Assembly (NCBI RefSeq): GCF_050908995.1
Contig: NC_135130.1
Span: forward strand, 6,689,001-6,753,000
DNA: 64,000 bases
Reading direction: 5' to 3'
Source: Andrena cerasifolii
Lineage: Eukaryota > Arthropoda > Insecta > Hymenoptera > Andrenidae
Shown here: piece by piece, positions 52,001 to 58,298 of the stretch
Layout of the letters: each line of letters opens with the position of its first letter
Position numbering within the stretch: the stretch's first letter is position 1
The notes under the pieces: model-generated
Database searches by the model: none
What the model saw: the letters and a program-made list of their open reading frames with translations, nothing else
Told to the model about the DNA's origin: nothing
Position numbers and translations under genes: made by a program

Positions 52001-55000
52001 TTCGCGCCCTTCGACGCTGCGTGGATTCTAACGCTGCCCCCCGAGCTCGGGACCCCCTTTGCGCAGCTACACCACGGGTCGAGAGCGAGGGGGGCAGCGT
52101 CGACAATGCATGCCTACGTTCGCACACGGTGGGATAACGCGCGGTGTTTCTGCTGTCCAAGGTGTTACGCTACAGGGCGGACCGATGATGAGGAGCACGG
52201 ACTTTGCGGACATGTCGACGGCCTGCAACAAGCGGAGGAAGAAGAAAAAGAGAGGAAAGCAGAGAAGACTTGCTGTGGTGAGTGTGACTCCTTGCGGCGT
52301 TGCAGAGACTTTGGTCTTTTCGGCGATAGGGATTCTATAAATGTTCTGTATTTAGAGACGGGGGATTCTGTGAATTATTCCATCTTTGGAAATAGTAGTT
52401 AAGTCGAGAGCGTAGAATCAAGTCATTTTAGAATTCCATTCCGTGGTGCGCCATGAGTTACATGCCGTACATAAATTGGATATTTTCCATTTATAGAGTA
52501 GCCAAGTAGACCCTAAATTACATTGCGCGGGTTGGAAAAGTTTCTCGAGGGGACTAAGAAATCTCGTTGAAATCCAGGATAACACGGAGGACGAGGAGGA
52601 AGGAGAGTGCAGCTCTGAATGTGATACCGAACTACCGTCTTCCCGACTGTCTTGGACAGGGGGTCCGACGCCAACGACGAACGCGACTGCGGCCAGCAAC
52701 AAGCCGCTGAACCCCGACTGCAAGGAGTTCCAGTTGCGGCCCGTCGAGCTCAACGCGCCGCTTTCGGTTAAACCGACTTCCGCGGACAAGCCTGCCCCCG
52801 AGGAGGTCACGGCCGCGGACCCATCGGGCCCGTTAACGTCCGTCGACAAGAACAGCAACCCCTGCAATGGGGTCGTCGAAGACGGCCCAAAGAGCTTGGT
52901 GGACGACAGCAATTCCGACGAAGCCGGAGGGTCGCCGTCAGAGACGAGTCAGGCGGCGTCCCCCGAGGTTACCCAGCAGGATAACGAAGCGAACAGACTG
53001 ACGAACTGCCTCGCTAAGGACGCGGAGGCAGCTCTAGCGAACGAGTTGGTGGAGGTAATCGAAATCGAGACACCATCTAGCGTCGACGCGAGCAAACCAG
53101 CCAGCGACTCATCCAGTGCCAACGAACCGCCGAGAGACGAAGTGAACGGTGTCGAGGAAGGGACACTGGTGAACGGGAAGATGGACACCGACTCGAGCAA
53201 CGAGGACGCGCAGACACCAGTTGCGCTGTCGAGACCGTCGTCGCCCAGCAGCGATAGAAAGACGCGCTCCAGATCAGCCACGCCGAGCACCGTGCCTACA
53301 GAGACTATGGACGTCCGCGAGGAGTACCAGGAGACCCTGGCGACAGCGAAGCCATCAAACTCAGTGCCGAAGAGGAAGTACAGCGCGAAGGGTACGAAGT
53401 TCGTGAGGGAGCCGACACCCGGGCCAGACCTGGACAGCGCCACGGAGCTGGAGACCGAGAAGATGCCGGTACACCTGACCCATAGCTTGGAGAGCATGAA
53501 CCTGTCGAACGACTCCAAGCCGGACTCGACGTTCGACCGTTGCGGGAAGGACGAGGATGAGGTGGCCGAGGACCTGGCGACGGAAAGCGTGTGCAATCAT
53601 CTGAGCAAGGAGGACCCGATCGAGGCGTCGAACGAGGATTCTGGGTTCGAGAGCCAGACGAGGCTGTCCGACTATCCCATCACGGAGGCGGTGACGGAGT
53701 GGCTGCGCAGGGCCAACTCCCCGGACGTGTTCATCACGTCGGCGGTGTCTGTGGAGGGCGACGTGACGGAGGACGAGGACGCGGTGGACGAGAAGCCGTC
53801 AAAAAACTTGCAAGGCAACCCCATGCCTGCACTATCTGCTAATAGCGGCGCGGACGATGCGGCGGCATTGTCGCGCACGGCTAGCTGCGGCGAATTCGCA
53901 AGGGTCAGCAACGTTAAGGGCCAGGATCAGCCGGAGGCCGGGAACTGCGGTGGCGGCAGGAAGAAGAGGGACGGGAAAAGGAGGTCGGGCGATAGATGGC
54001 GGGCGAGGCACGGTGATGGGAAGCTGGAGAGCGAGGCGGTGTCCTCGTCGGACTCGTGCGGCCAGCAGGAGCAGCCTGTAACCGCCGCCAGGAAGAAGAA
54101 CCCGTCCAAGCAGCAGGATGCTGGTGATGTTTGCGAATTTACTGAGAAGGATAGCGTTGCGGGTGTGAGGGTTGCTTCAAGCTCTCGGATGGACTCGAAG
54201 AGAGTCAATGCAAGGCGAACGAAAAGACAAGGGCGTTCCAGTCGGGAACCGGCCAACAACGACACGAAGAATCGGTGTACGGAGAATGACAAACAGGAGG
54301 AGGGCAAGGGTGGCGCCGAGGATACGATGAACGTCAGGACGTTTGAAAAGGGGGAGATCGTTGTCTCGGAGGACGGCAAGCTGTTGACGACCACCACCTA
54401 CGAGCCGGACTTACCGGGTAGTCTTGATGATCCCTTCACGGCTATCAAAGCGGCCAGCAAGAACGAGACGGCGAAAAAGGTGGCTGATAAGGTAGAGGGT
54501 AGCAAGACGAAGAGTACCAGTGGCGACGAGGGGAATGGTAGCGAGGAGATTTCCTTGGACAGCATGGAGGAGCCAGATGTGCTGGAGTGCTGGGAGGCTG
54601 AGACGATTGAACCTGTGATAACCCCGAAGAAGATGTTGCAATGCCAAGGTGTATCGTGCGAGGGCGAGGCTGCGGAGGAGGACAACAACGAGGCTGAGAA
54701 GGTGAACCTGGATTACGTGCAGGAATACTACAGACTGGCCCGTGAGAGTGCCGCCAGTAGCGTGGAGGAGGAAACGAGTGGCTCGAAGACGAACGTAGAG
54801 ATGTCTGCATCGAAATCAGTGCCAAATAATCCTGAGGAGACCAAGGAGGTTCGAAGACAGAACGGGGATAAGAGCGACATACCCATCGACGAGGCTTTTG
54901 AGGTATACGAGAGCTGTTACACGGGCAAACCCCCGTTTCTGGCTATCGATTCGAAGGTGTTCAAGTCAAGAACGTTGTACGGCCAAGAGGGCGAGCACCC

Positions 55001-55037
55001 TATACCATGCAGAGGGGTTTGTTGTAACATTCAATGA
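7007..55037 (+). CDS. Long unrecognised gene, 6 coding exons, 1262 residues, 40.8 kb first intron
   Basis: Exons: 7007-7061, 47829-48200, 48657-48958, 49255-49657, 52162-52277 and 52497-55037 (TGA). All junctions are GT-AG with matching phases (1, 1, 0, 1, 0); the sum is 3789 nt, exactly 1263 codons. The protein starts MGKKGSKRKTRWKNLSID, then an acidic run. Residues about 85-125 (FNEDEYMRITTPRQDMLLKK and on to GYLSRKKPW) look conserved and structured. Residues 143-243 are Pro/Tyr-rich, and 244-377 are Glu/Gln-rich with a C-terminal Tyr/Pro/Val part. A basic NLS-like run lies at 401-413 (KRRKKKKRGKQRR). The large last exon is mostly acidic, Ser-rich and probably disordered, with a helical-looking block near 811-830 (EAVTEWLRRANSPDVF) and a tail ending PCRGVCCNIQ. 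I recognise no named domain and assign no function. The first exon could belong to another gene, but phase and basic-to-acidic continuity support the join. Confidence 0.7.
7535..7744. repeat. Long GC-rich hairpin, about 90-bp arms
   Basis: The left arm (gagcttgatggcgaggtaag, then onward through gacaggcatgttgcaagg) is nearly the reverse complement of the right arm (ccttgcaacatgcctgtc, ending at caccgccaagctc), with a loop of about 30 nt near 7629-7658. There are only a few mismatches. Unlike the other foldbacks in the intron it is GC-rich and carries no clear target duplication. It could be a hairpin-RNA (siRNA) locus or a young foldback transposon. Confidence 0.75.
7745..10695. other. Intronic DNA without a recognised feature
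   Basis: Mixed composition; open frames are short and lack coding character. I see no repeat with clear ends. Confidence 0.4.
10696..10984. mobile_element. piggyBac-like MITE (copy A)
   Basis: Flanked by TTAA at 10696-10699 and 10981-10984. The ends are CCCAGCGGGAGGCGC and its near-perfect inverse GCGCCTCCCGCCGGG. TTAA duplication with CCC/GGG ends is the piggyBac pattern. No transposase inside (281 bp between the TTAAs). A diverged copy lies at 22754-23044. Confidence 0.8.
10985..11947. other. Intronic DNA without a recognised feature
   Basis: No gene or bounded repeat seen. Confidence 0.35.
11948..12451. mobile_element. Foldback element with CAAGG ends and TAA target duplication
   Basis: TAA at 11948-11950 and 12449-12451 flank an element starting CAAGGGGAGG and ending CCTCCCCTTG. 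The terminal arms are inverted copies of each other (for example ttttgacgagccttggcac and gtgccaaggctcgtcaaaa) for about 95 bp. The centre is AT-rich (12185-12250). It shares end sequence and TAA flanks with the elements at 34638 and 37515, and its CAAGG end with the one at 23550. Confidence 0.75.
12694..13016. mobile_element. Mariner-like foldback MITE, TA target duplication
   Basis: TA at 12694-12695 and 13015-13016; ends GGGTGGAACGAAATA and TATTTCGCTCCACCC. Arms of about 135 bp are near-perfect inverse copies, including agcgggcaaaagttgcctttt and its complement. There is no coding capacity. Confidence 0.8.
13213..13469. mobile_element. hAT-like MITE
   Basis: Ends CAGGGCCGGCGC and CGCCGGCCCCG, flanked by CTTGAAAT (13205-13212) and CTTGAAAA (13470-13477), an 8-bp target duplication with one mismatch. 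A length of 257 bp and short inverted ends starting with CAG fit a non-autonomous hAT element. Confidence 0.7.
14220..14353. mobile_element. Mariner-like MITE, CAGTGGTGGTC family (copy 1)
   Basis: TA flanks, ends CAGTGGTGGTCGAAAG and CTTTCGATCACCACTACTG; 130 bp. The same end family occurs at 51210-51339. Confidence 0.75.
14354..16560. other. Intronic DNA; one short GC-rich island
   Basis: About 14540-14860 resembles diffuse old repeat (poly-T and AT-rich runs) without definable ends. About 15600-16350 is a GC-rich island open in several frames, with no supported gene. Confidence 0.3.
16562..16680. repeat. Cluster of GACGTC palindromes
   Basis: GACGTC occurs five times within about 115 bp, partly as two inverted groups (cagaagacgtcttaaagacg and tggacgtctttaagacgtcc). 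This is probably the end of an old repeat rather than a CRE enhancer. Confidence 0.4.
17063..17199. mobile_element. Short piggyBac-like MITE
   Basis: TTAA at both ends (17063-17066, 17196-17199), ends CCCTTCGAATACAG and CACTGACAAAGGG. Inside, tacgtgacatgcgg pairs imperfectly with the right-end cccgcatgggacacgta. 137 bp with the TTAAs. Confidence 0.65.
17390..17771. mobile_element. MITE with long inverted ends (copy 1; copy 2 at 55517-55960)
   Basis: CCACCTGAATGGGGTCATTG at about 17453 is mirrored by the end at 17719-17742 (GTACCAATAACCCCATTCAG), and internal ttcacatgtatgc is mirrored by gcatacatgtgaa. Homology to the copy at 55.5-55.96 kb extends about 35 bp further left (gcgtaggaa..ctctgt). 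Confidence 0.65.
18963..19404. mobile_element. piggyBac-like MITE, CCCTTCGTTGACAC ends
   Basis: TTAA at 18963-18966, left end CCCTTCGTTGACAC, right end GTGTCAACGAAGGG followed by TTGA (decayed TTAA). Near each end lies the same direct motif ggtggctcacacccagag. No coding capacity. Confidence 0.65.
19452..19825 (-). pseudogene. Degenerate pogo/Tigger-type transposase N-terminus (CENP-B-like helix-turn-helix)
   Basis: On the minus strand MPQSKEGVKRAPIDLDALKN is followed by a stretch ending SIREACKVYNVN, which fits the first helix-turn-helix of pogo/CENP-B/jerky proteins (pattern sIReAa..ynV). The frame then breaks, and LAKFRNSGCATFDYK continues in another frame, as expected of the next part of that domain. 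No DDE catalytic domain is seen. GTACCATGGAACA-type repeats surround it (19515-19550, 19837-19855). A dead fragment. Confidence 0.5.
20076..20505. mobile_element. hAT-like MITE carrying a nested 5S-headed SINE
   Basis: Perfect 8-bp target duplication TGTTGCAC at 20068-20075 and 20506-20513. Ends CAGGGGCGGCTTTAG and CTTAAATCCAGCCCTG are inverse copies with few mismatches. 430 bp in total, of which about 275 bp is a second insertion. Confidence 0.85.
20136..20398 (+). repeat. Candidate 5S rRNA-derived SINE (SINE3 architecture)
   Basis: Flanked by the 12-bp direct repeat AATTAGCAGAAC (20124-20135 and 20399-20410), a retroposition-type target duplication. The first 120 bp (20137-20256) read like 5S rRNA: gaatacaccggttcccgtta, then gatcaccgaagttaagcg, then gatgggtgaccggggg-acc, in the same order and spacing as in 5S genes, including the internal promoter region. 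About 140 bp of unrelated tail follows, ending in an A-rich stretch (caggaaaaacaaaatacaaa). Differences from normal insect 5S around the middle (cacggggcggtgtactgggg) argue against a working rRNA gene. Confidence 0.7.
21434..21655. mobile_element. Foldback MITE
   Basis: Arms pair over about 90 bp: tacgcgactggacgcaatgt and gagtcgattttctcgaaaat on the left are mirrored by attttcaagaaaatcgagtt and gatgcgtccagtcgcgtata on the right. Confidence 0.7.
22526..22687. repeat. Long GC-rich hairpin, about 70-bp arms
   Basis: tcatagacgcgtacgcgtag, followed by agacc, on the left is repeated exactly as the reverse complement on the right (ggtctctacgcgtacgcgtc), with outer arms (gtctgtcca..gcgtcg, cgac..tggacaggc) pairing imperfectly. 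The loop is near 22603-22612. GC-rich like the hairpins at 7535 and 58299. Confidence 0.75.
22754..23044. mobile_element. piggyBac-like MITE (copy B)
   Basis: Same element as 10696-10984 with scattered substitutions and small indels. Left TTAA at 22754; right flank TTAT (decayed). Right end GCGCCTCCTGCTGGG. Confidence 0.8.
23550..23913. mobile_element. Foldback element with CAAGG end, same family as 37518-38105
   Basis: Starts CAAGGGAACATCCCGAACCC and ends with the inverse (gggttcgggatcttcctttg). Inner arms include ttataactcgtgaact and agttcgcgagttataa. Flanks are TGA and TCA rather than TAA. Left-arm motifs attcaaaaaattctgaaact and ctgaaaatccgg recur in the element at 37518. Confidence 0.7.
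24000..26840. other. Intronic DNA without a recognised gene
   Basis: Includes a GC-richer part (24300-24700) and short imperfect inverted repeats near 25700-25775. Open frames of up to 188 codons exist on the minus strand (25153-25719) but lack coding character. Confidence 0.35.
26847..26991. mobile_element. Foldback MITE, GAGGC ends
   Basis: GAGGCATTAGGAGCAAACCC with ggactaacccacatt on the left; aatgtgggttagtcc and tgctctcaacgcctc on the right. 145 bp. Confidence 0.7.
27163..27321. mobile_element. Foldback MITE, TGCA ends
   Basis: Left arm (tgcagtaaaaagtaaaaaat, then cccttatttaatctacgact) is mirrored by agtcgtagattcaataaggg and ttttactttttagtgca. 159 bp. Confidence 0.7.
29206..29905. repeat. 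Large foldback, about 280-bp arms
   Basis: The left arm (29206-29480, for example ttcagtttggtgaacc and cagaaaaatgaaacggcgct) is the imperfect inverse of 29612-29905 (gttcaacaaactgaag, cgccgttccatttttctg). The outer end of the right arm is the unit that is tandemly repeated downstream. Confidence 0.65.
29737..30275. repeat. Tandem array, 181-bp unit, three copies
   Basis: actcctatatttattatta recurs at 29749, 29930 and 30111, with matching internal marks (aaactacaacttcttcaaag, cataaaataggattc). The period is 181 bp both times. Confidence 0.85.
30348..30445. repeat. Short minisatellite, about 18-bp unit
   Basis: Variants of CTTGAAGTTGTC repeat four to five times (gaagttatcttacttgaagt, tgtctcacttaaagttgtcg). 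Confidence 0.55.
30450..32215. other. AT-rich intronic DNA without a recognised feature
   Basis: No gene, bounded transposon or satellite seen. Confidence 0.35.
32216..32813. repeat. Tandem duplication, 297-bp unit, two copies
   Basis: ctctttgcaacgaagatagt occurs at 32216 and 32513, and the copies differ by only a handful of bases (aacccc/tatccc, gggg/gagc, ccacc/ccccg). Each holds the palindromic gggtcagaattgaccc. Confidence 0.9.
32816..34637. other. Intronic DNA without a recognised gene
   Basis: A 165-codon open frame (34109-34606) has no recognisable domain and no exon signals around it. Nothing else is bounded. Confidence 0.35.
34638..35045. mobile_element. Foldback element with CAAGG ends and TAA target duplication
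   Basis: TAA at 34638-34640 and 35043-35045; ends CAAGGAGAGTATTTTAGGTG and cacctaaaatactctccttg. Arms of about 160 bp pair almost throughout, around an AT-rich centre (34808-34850). Confidence 0.85.
35046..37514. other. Intronic DNA without a recognised gene
   Basis: 36900-37370 is strongly purine-rich. No bounded element seen. Confidence 0.35.
37515..38108. mobile_element. Foldback element with CAAG(G) ends and TAA duplication, holding a nested MITE
   Basis: TAA at 37515-37517 and 38106-38108; left CAAGCGGAGATCCC, right gggtatcttgccttg. Arms pair (tcaaaaaattatgaaattgg with ccaaagttccagaattttct). A second inverted repeat (about 37726-37911: taaccaattactgtgacctt and its inverse aaggtggcagtgattggtta) sits inside. 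Confidence 0.75.
38150..38670. other. GC-rich island in intron 1, possible alternative promoter
   Basis: GC-rich and CpG-rich, open in several frames on both strands, and followed by a donor-like GATC|GTGAGT at about 38654. This would suit a non-coding alternative first exon. No protein-coding call is made. Confidence 0.25.
39358..39507. mobile_element. Small MITE
   Basis: Left ctggacctcggagccagagt with gtattaagtcca; right tggacttgatacactctggg with gtccag. It lies inside a 265-codon open frame (38775-39572), which argues that that frame is not a gene. Confidence 0.6.
39785..39925. repeat. AT-only low-complexity palindromic stretch
   Basis: Runs of A and T with repeated attttaaatttaaaat-type self-complementary segments. 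Confidence 0.7.
40363..40500. mobile_element. MITE, AATTGAAGAGTCC ends
   Basis: aattgaagagtccttgtaga and its inverse tcctacaaggactcttcaat end an element of 138 bp. tta/ttt flank it. Confidence 0.65.
40501..43048. other. Intronic DNA with one short duplication
   Basis: A 34-bp unit (tttggagcacagtaaccaaa, then aatattcga) is repeated once in tandem at 41476-41541. Nothing else is bounded; open frames are short. Confidence 0.4.
43049..43765. repeat. Satellite array, 145-bp monomers alternating in two types
   Basis: cgagttatttggagcacgg recurs at 43128, 43273, 43417, 43561 (tatat variant) and 43706. Monomers alternate: type A has gaagaatggaattttgagga, type B has gtacagtggaggcttgataa. The repeat unit is therefore a dimer of about 289 bp. 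The plus strand stays open through two monomers, giving the recurring peptide EHGLNGIRIIEVP. Confidence 0.9.
43766..45674. other. Intronic DNA; one isolated TATA-like site
   Basis: gcgtataaaaagc near 44234 resembles a TATA box, but no transcript structure is supported. Confidence 0.3.
45675..45850. mobile_element. Mariner-like MITE, decayed
   Basis: TA-flanked ends CAGTGGGGTATCC..ataacgaac and gttcgttaaaggaacctcgccg pair imperfectly. Confidence 0.5.
45851..47828. other. End of intron 1, with a GC- and pyrimidine-rich island
   Basis: 46080-46620 is GC-rich with a CACGTG E-box near 46540. It could be an alternative promoter for the clustered exons that start at 47829. No exon with matching phase was identified here. 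Confidence 0.3.
47829..48200 (+). CDS. Exon 2 of the 1262-residue gene
   Basis: Acceptor gttcgcag, donor GCAG|GTAGAG. Encodes an acidic start (SPDEEDEEEG), an Arg/Gly/Ser-rich part and the ITTPRQDMLLKKGYLSRKKP block. Another GT lies just downstream (GAG|GTATAG), but only the first gives the phase used by exon 3. Confidence 0.8.
48657..48958 (+). CDS. Exon 3 of the 1262-residue gene
   Basis: Acceptor tggcattgcag, donor CAG|GTGTGA. Tyr/Pro/Val-rich (GTFYDHACGYYYEYPVMLV). G from exon 2 plus AT makes Asp, keeping the frame. Confidence 0.8.
49255..49657 (+). CDS. Exon 4 of the 1262-residue gene
   Basis: Acceptor ctcctgtttacag, donor AATG|GTTAGT. Glu/Gln/Thr-rich, then PQQYMYPGHYMFGLPLVNVN. Without the donor use the frame stops at once (GGT TAG). 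Confidence 0.8.
50304..50447. mobile_element. Possible small MITE in intron 4
   Basis: Perfect 13-bp inverted ends TACTTTGACTGCC and GGCAGTCAAAGTA, 144 bp apart end to end. Confidence 0.4.
51210..51339. mobile_element. Mariner-like MITE, CAGTGGTGGTC family (copy 2)
   Basis: TA flanks, left end CAGTGGTGGTCCAAAG, right end TTCGCCACTACTG; 126 bp inside intron 4. The same end family as 14220-14353. Confidence 0.7.
52162..52277 (+). CDS. Exon 5 of the 1262-residue gene (NLS-like exon)
   Basis: Acceptor tttctgctgtccaag, donor GTG|GTGAGT. Encodes VTLQGGPMMRSTDFADMSTA followed by the basic run KRRKKKKRGKQRR. The region 51850-52160 before it is GC-rich. Confidence 0.75.
52497..55037 (+). CDS. Exon 6 (terminal) of the 1262-residue gene
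   Basis: Acceptor ttttccatttatag, open for 847 codons to TGA at 55035. Highly acidic, Ser- and Glu-rich, with high third-position GC. Better conserved-looking blocks: EAVTEWLRRANSPDVF, EPDVLECWEAETIEP, VNLDYVQEYYRLARES and the last 40 residues (CYTGKPPFLAIDSKVFKS onward, ending CRGVCCNIQ). Confidence 0.9.
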   Translation, partial: SSQVDPKLHCAGWKSFSRGLRNLVEIQDNTEDEEEGECSSECDTELPSSRLSWTGGPTPTTNATAASNKPLNPDCKEFQLRPVELNAPLSVKPTSADKPAPEEVTAADPSGPLTSVDKNSNPCNGVVEDGPKSLVDDSNSDEAGGSPSETSQAASPEVTQQDNEANRLTNCLAKDAEAALANELVEVIEIETPSSVDASKPASDSSSANEPPRDEVNGVEEGTLVNGKMDTDSSNEDAQTPVALSRPSSPSSDRKTRSRSATPSTVPTETMDVREEYQETLATAKPSNSVPKRKYSAKGTKFVREPTPGPDLDSATELETEKMPVHLTHSLESMNLSNDSKPDSTFDRCGKDEDEVAEDLATESVCNHLSKEDPIEASNEDSGFESQTRLSDYPITEAVTEWLRRANSPDVFITSAVSVEGDVTEDEDAVDEKPSKNLQGNPMPALSANSGADDAAALSRTASCGEFARVSNVKGQDQPEAGNCGGGRKKRDGKRRSGDRWRARHGDGKLESEAVSSSDSCGQQEQPVTAARKKNPSKQQDAGDVCEFTEKDSVAGVRVASSSRMDSKRVNARRTKRQGRSSREPANNDTKNRCTENDKQEEGKGGAEDTMNVRTFEKGEIVVSEDGKLLTTTTYEPDLPGSLDDPFTAIKAASKNETAKKVADKVEGSKTKSTSGDEGNGSEEISLDSMEEPDVLECWEAETIEPVITPKKMLQCQGVSCEGEAAEEDNNEAEKVNLDYVQEYYRLARESAASSVEEETSGSKTNVEMSASKSVPNNPEETKEVRRQNGDKSDIPIDEAFEVYESCYTGKPPFLAIDSKVFKSRTLYGQEGEHPIPCRGVCCNIQ

Positions 55038-55516
55038 TTTGTTGGGTAAACTATGGGGGAGCCCCGTTACCAAGTACCTCTCCGCAGGGCCATTCTCATG
55101 GAACAGCACTGATGTCAAGGCCGTCCTTTTCTAAGTAACGTAAGCCTCTGACGTTGCACACTTTGCTGGTATATCGCGTATCGATTGACATATATACATA
55201 CACACACACACACACACTCATACACGGACACATGCACAGAGAGACACACCTACACCCGCGTAATTCATTACTACTCTTACGTTCTTAATCTGTCCTTAAA
55301 AAATACAGAAAGACATGGAACCCTGTGGATCGACTTAAAGGTCGATGATGCTTAGAGGCATGCTCAAAGGCAGCGGATGAGATATAGCAAGAGCCTACGT
55401 ATTGCTATTCATTTTTGTAAATAGCTTTTAAGAGAGATCGCTCGCAAATCGTGTTTCATGGAAACCCCTCGATGGGATATTATCACTGATCTGTATATAT
55501 TGGATGCGGTGTGCGG

Positions 55517-55960
55517 CTTCCGAGCGTAGGAAGCCTCTGTGACGATTTGAACCGCGCCATCGTTCAGAATAAACCATATTCTCCACCTGAATGTGGTCCT
55601 CGGTACTACGCTTTCGGATTCACATGTATGCTTGTTCTAGGACATTGGGCGCCATTTGTTGCTGGCAGCAACATTGGCGCGAGCGAAATTAATAAAGAAA
55701 TATATATTTCTCGTATTATTTATACATAATACATATAAATCTATTTTTTATTCGACATTATACTTATATGTATAGTATAGAGTGTACCACACACTATGGT
55801 TCGGCGCTTTCCTCACAGAAATTTCTGACGGACGGATTCTGTTTTGTATTATTCTACGAACTACATATTTCAGAAATGAGCATACATGTGAATCCGTAAA
55901 ATTAGTACCAAGGACCCTATTCAGATGGCGAATACGATTTATTCTCAAAGATGGCAGGTT
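55517..55960. mobile_element. MITE with long inverted ends (copy 2)
   Basis: tccacctgaatgtggtcctc near 55580 is mirrored by the end around 55905-55925 (accaaggaccctattcagat); outer ends cgccatc and gatggcag also pair. Homologous to 17390-17771. Lies in the likely 3' UTR. Confidence 0.65.
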
Positions 55961-56641
55961 TCATATTGTCACGGATATTATAAATTCTTATCGTATCCAG
56001 TATATATAGATCAATGGATATTATATGCATGAGAGCATATACGACATATTTTTTGACGTTATTGTCAAGATAACTTGGTGCACATATTCTTCTTTTTTTT
56101 TTCTCTCTCTTTTTTTTCATTTCTCTCGCTCTTCGTTATTTTTCTTTTTTTTTTCAATGGTATTGAATGAAGGACCTTCATTCGTTGGTATCGATTGAAA
56201 TGAACCGAGCTTATTCGAGATTCGAAGGATCAGAATTATGATTTCTGAATTATAAAGTACAATGAATTGTGAAGTCTGAACTCTACGGAAGAGTAAAAAT
56301 AAAAATTATTCAAGCAGACTGCGTCGTATTATATTTTGTTGTCCTCGCTGCGTAATATTTTATAAACACTACACGAATTATACCTACATCAAAATGACTA
56401 AGGCATATTTTTTACAAAACTTATCTAGAACGTAAATTTTAAAGCACGAGAAACAACTAGCGTTTATCTGCGCACCACGTTAGGATGGCCTTTCGCTTGC
56501 AGAAGTTTCGACTGCTCATAGGCAAGTTTTAAACGCGAGACCTTGTAATCTGTAACGTGCACGAAACATTTTCACCAATTTCCGAGCGGAACGGATCGCG
56601 CGCGCGGAGGTTTCAGGAGCGATAGATTAACCGAGCGCAAT

Positions 56642-56965
56642 CAGGGGCGGGTTCGGAGATCTGGCGCCCCTAGGCTGACAAGCGTCTGCCGCCCTTTCCG
56701 TCAAATACCATCGAACATTTTAATTTAAAAGGGTTGAGAGAATCTTAGAGAATCGATTCAATGCGAAAACTCACGCCGCGAGTCGTCGCTAATTTGCTAA
56801 ATGACACCGGATTGTTCTTAAAATTCTCTCAAGCCTCTGCGTTCAGAGATCACCCGGTGAGAGCAGCCAAAATAGAAGCATCTCGCTACACCACTCAGTT
56901 TCTTTCGCCCGAAATTTGCCGCCCTAGGCTGCAGCCTACTTAGCCTATATACAAATCCACGTACG
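56642..56965. mobile_element. Possible hAT-like MITE, decayed
   Basis: Left end CAGGGGCGGGTTCGG with ggcgcccctaggc resembles the hAT-like element at 20076. The right part (gccgccctaggctgcagcct) mirrors the inner left arm, but no clean end or target duplication is seen. Confidence 0.35.
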
Positions 56966-58298
56966 ATGGTCGACGCAAAGAAGTATGTTCAGCTAGGATG
57001 CAGAGTAGTAGTCGGTGATAAAGAGAAATTGGTAACGCAGTGAACTATTTAACTATACCGTAGCTGTTACCAGCTAACGTAAGATGTATATAGGGGAAGC
57101 TTTGCGAAATGAATTGGTTTACATTACTGGGTTCCCGTTTTCGTTAAGCGAGCAAAAGACGAGCAGCATGATGTTTTGTAATAGATGGTCGAGTACGAAC
57201 TAGGAGAACACATTTCACGCGTACACATAAATGTACACATAACAGAAGTCGCACTTGTTACAACATACTTCACGCTTTAGTTGAGTTGTGTCAAGTAGAT
57301 CGAATACCTCAGGTTGCATATTACGTAAGTTGATTGATAGACGTGGTTCGTGAAAATCATATATATATATATATATACCTCCCCCCCATATCATAAGGTG
57401 CGAAACATACTTCGAAGATACCTGTATATACAAAACTACCGATCATCCAGGCGTTAGTAACATCAAGTATAATAATAATATTAATAATTATAATGTTAAT
57501 AATAATACCGATAATAATAATAATACAACTATTATCACAACAGCGACATAGGCACAATCGTTCCTGCGAAGCTTTAGGTTCCCTAGGCATCATACACACA
57601 CCACATAATACCCAGGACGATCCATATTACTTATAGAGACTCATTCACACCCGACTACATTAAAGACGAGTATATCGCTATATTAAATGCGCGTTGCATC
57701 AATTGTGTGCCTTATTCAGCGGCTGCCATTTTTGTAACCATTTCAAAGCGTACGTCTCGATATATAGAGAACAGGGGCTATCGGGCGACTTGCGACGCAG
57801 TTAAAAATTTGTTGAATCGGAGAGGATAAATGGAATGATAGCGATAAAGCGGGGATCGCCATGCTCCGCGGCGAAACGGCGACGGCTCTTATCTGGGCAT
57901 CCATACAAGATACGAGTAAATTGATTTTCTCGCACCATCGACTACCATGTTCATCGAGTATTTACAACTGACGTGCATACATTCATAAGCGTACTAGGCA
58001 TTCACATTGCATCTTACACAAGTCCTGTTATTGTATAATTATATTTTAGTTGAATTAAAGTAAACGTGTAAGGAATAAGTGTACTTGAATTTTGTTGTGT
58101 TTTTGCTTAAAAAATATGAATAAAATGTTTCAATTAATTTGCAGGACTTCTGACTCGACCACTTGCGATGAATGTATGCGTTATTCGTAGCCACCGTCAA
58201 CTCAGAATGACACGTCATTGAGAATTGTGCGATCGTTAATTATCGAAGGCGTGATGTTCGCTTACCCTCGTGGAAGACGATCCGGATTCACTGCATCG

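Larger units (their letters stand above)
55038..58130 (+). other. 3' UTR and downstream spacer of the 1262-residue gene
   Basis: Candidate poly(A) signals: AATAAA at 55568-55573 (inside a MITE), aataaag at about 55689 and aataaaa near 58119; I cannot choose between them. It holds a (CA)n run at 55199-55217, the MITE at 55517-55960, a T/C-rich run at 56090-56155, an (AT)n run at 57359-57376 and (AAT)n-type repeats at 57470-57530. Confidence 0.4.

Noticed and set aside
52949..53596. 215-codon minus-strand frame opposite exon 6
   Set aside because: Shadow of a high-GC coding exon on the plus strand; no independent evidence.
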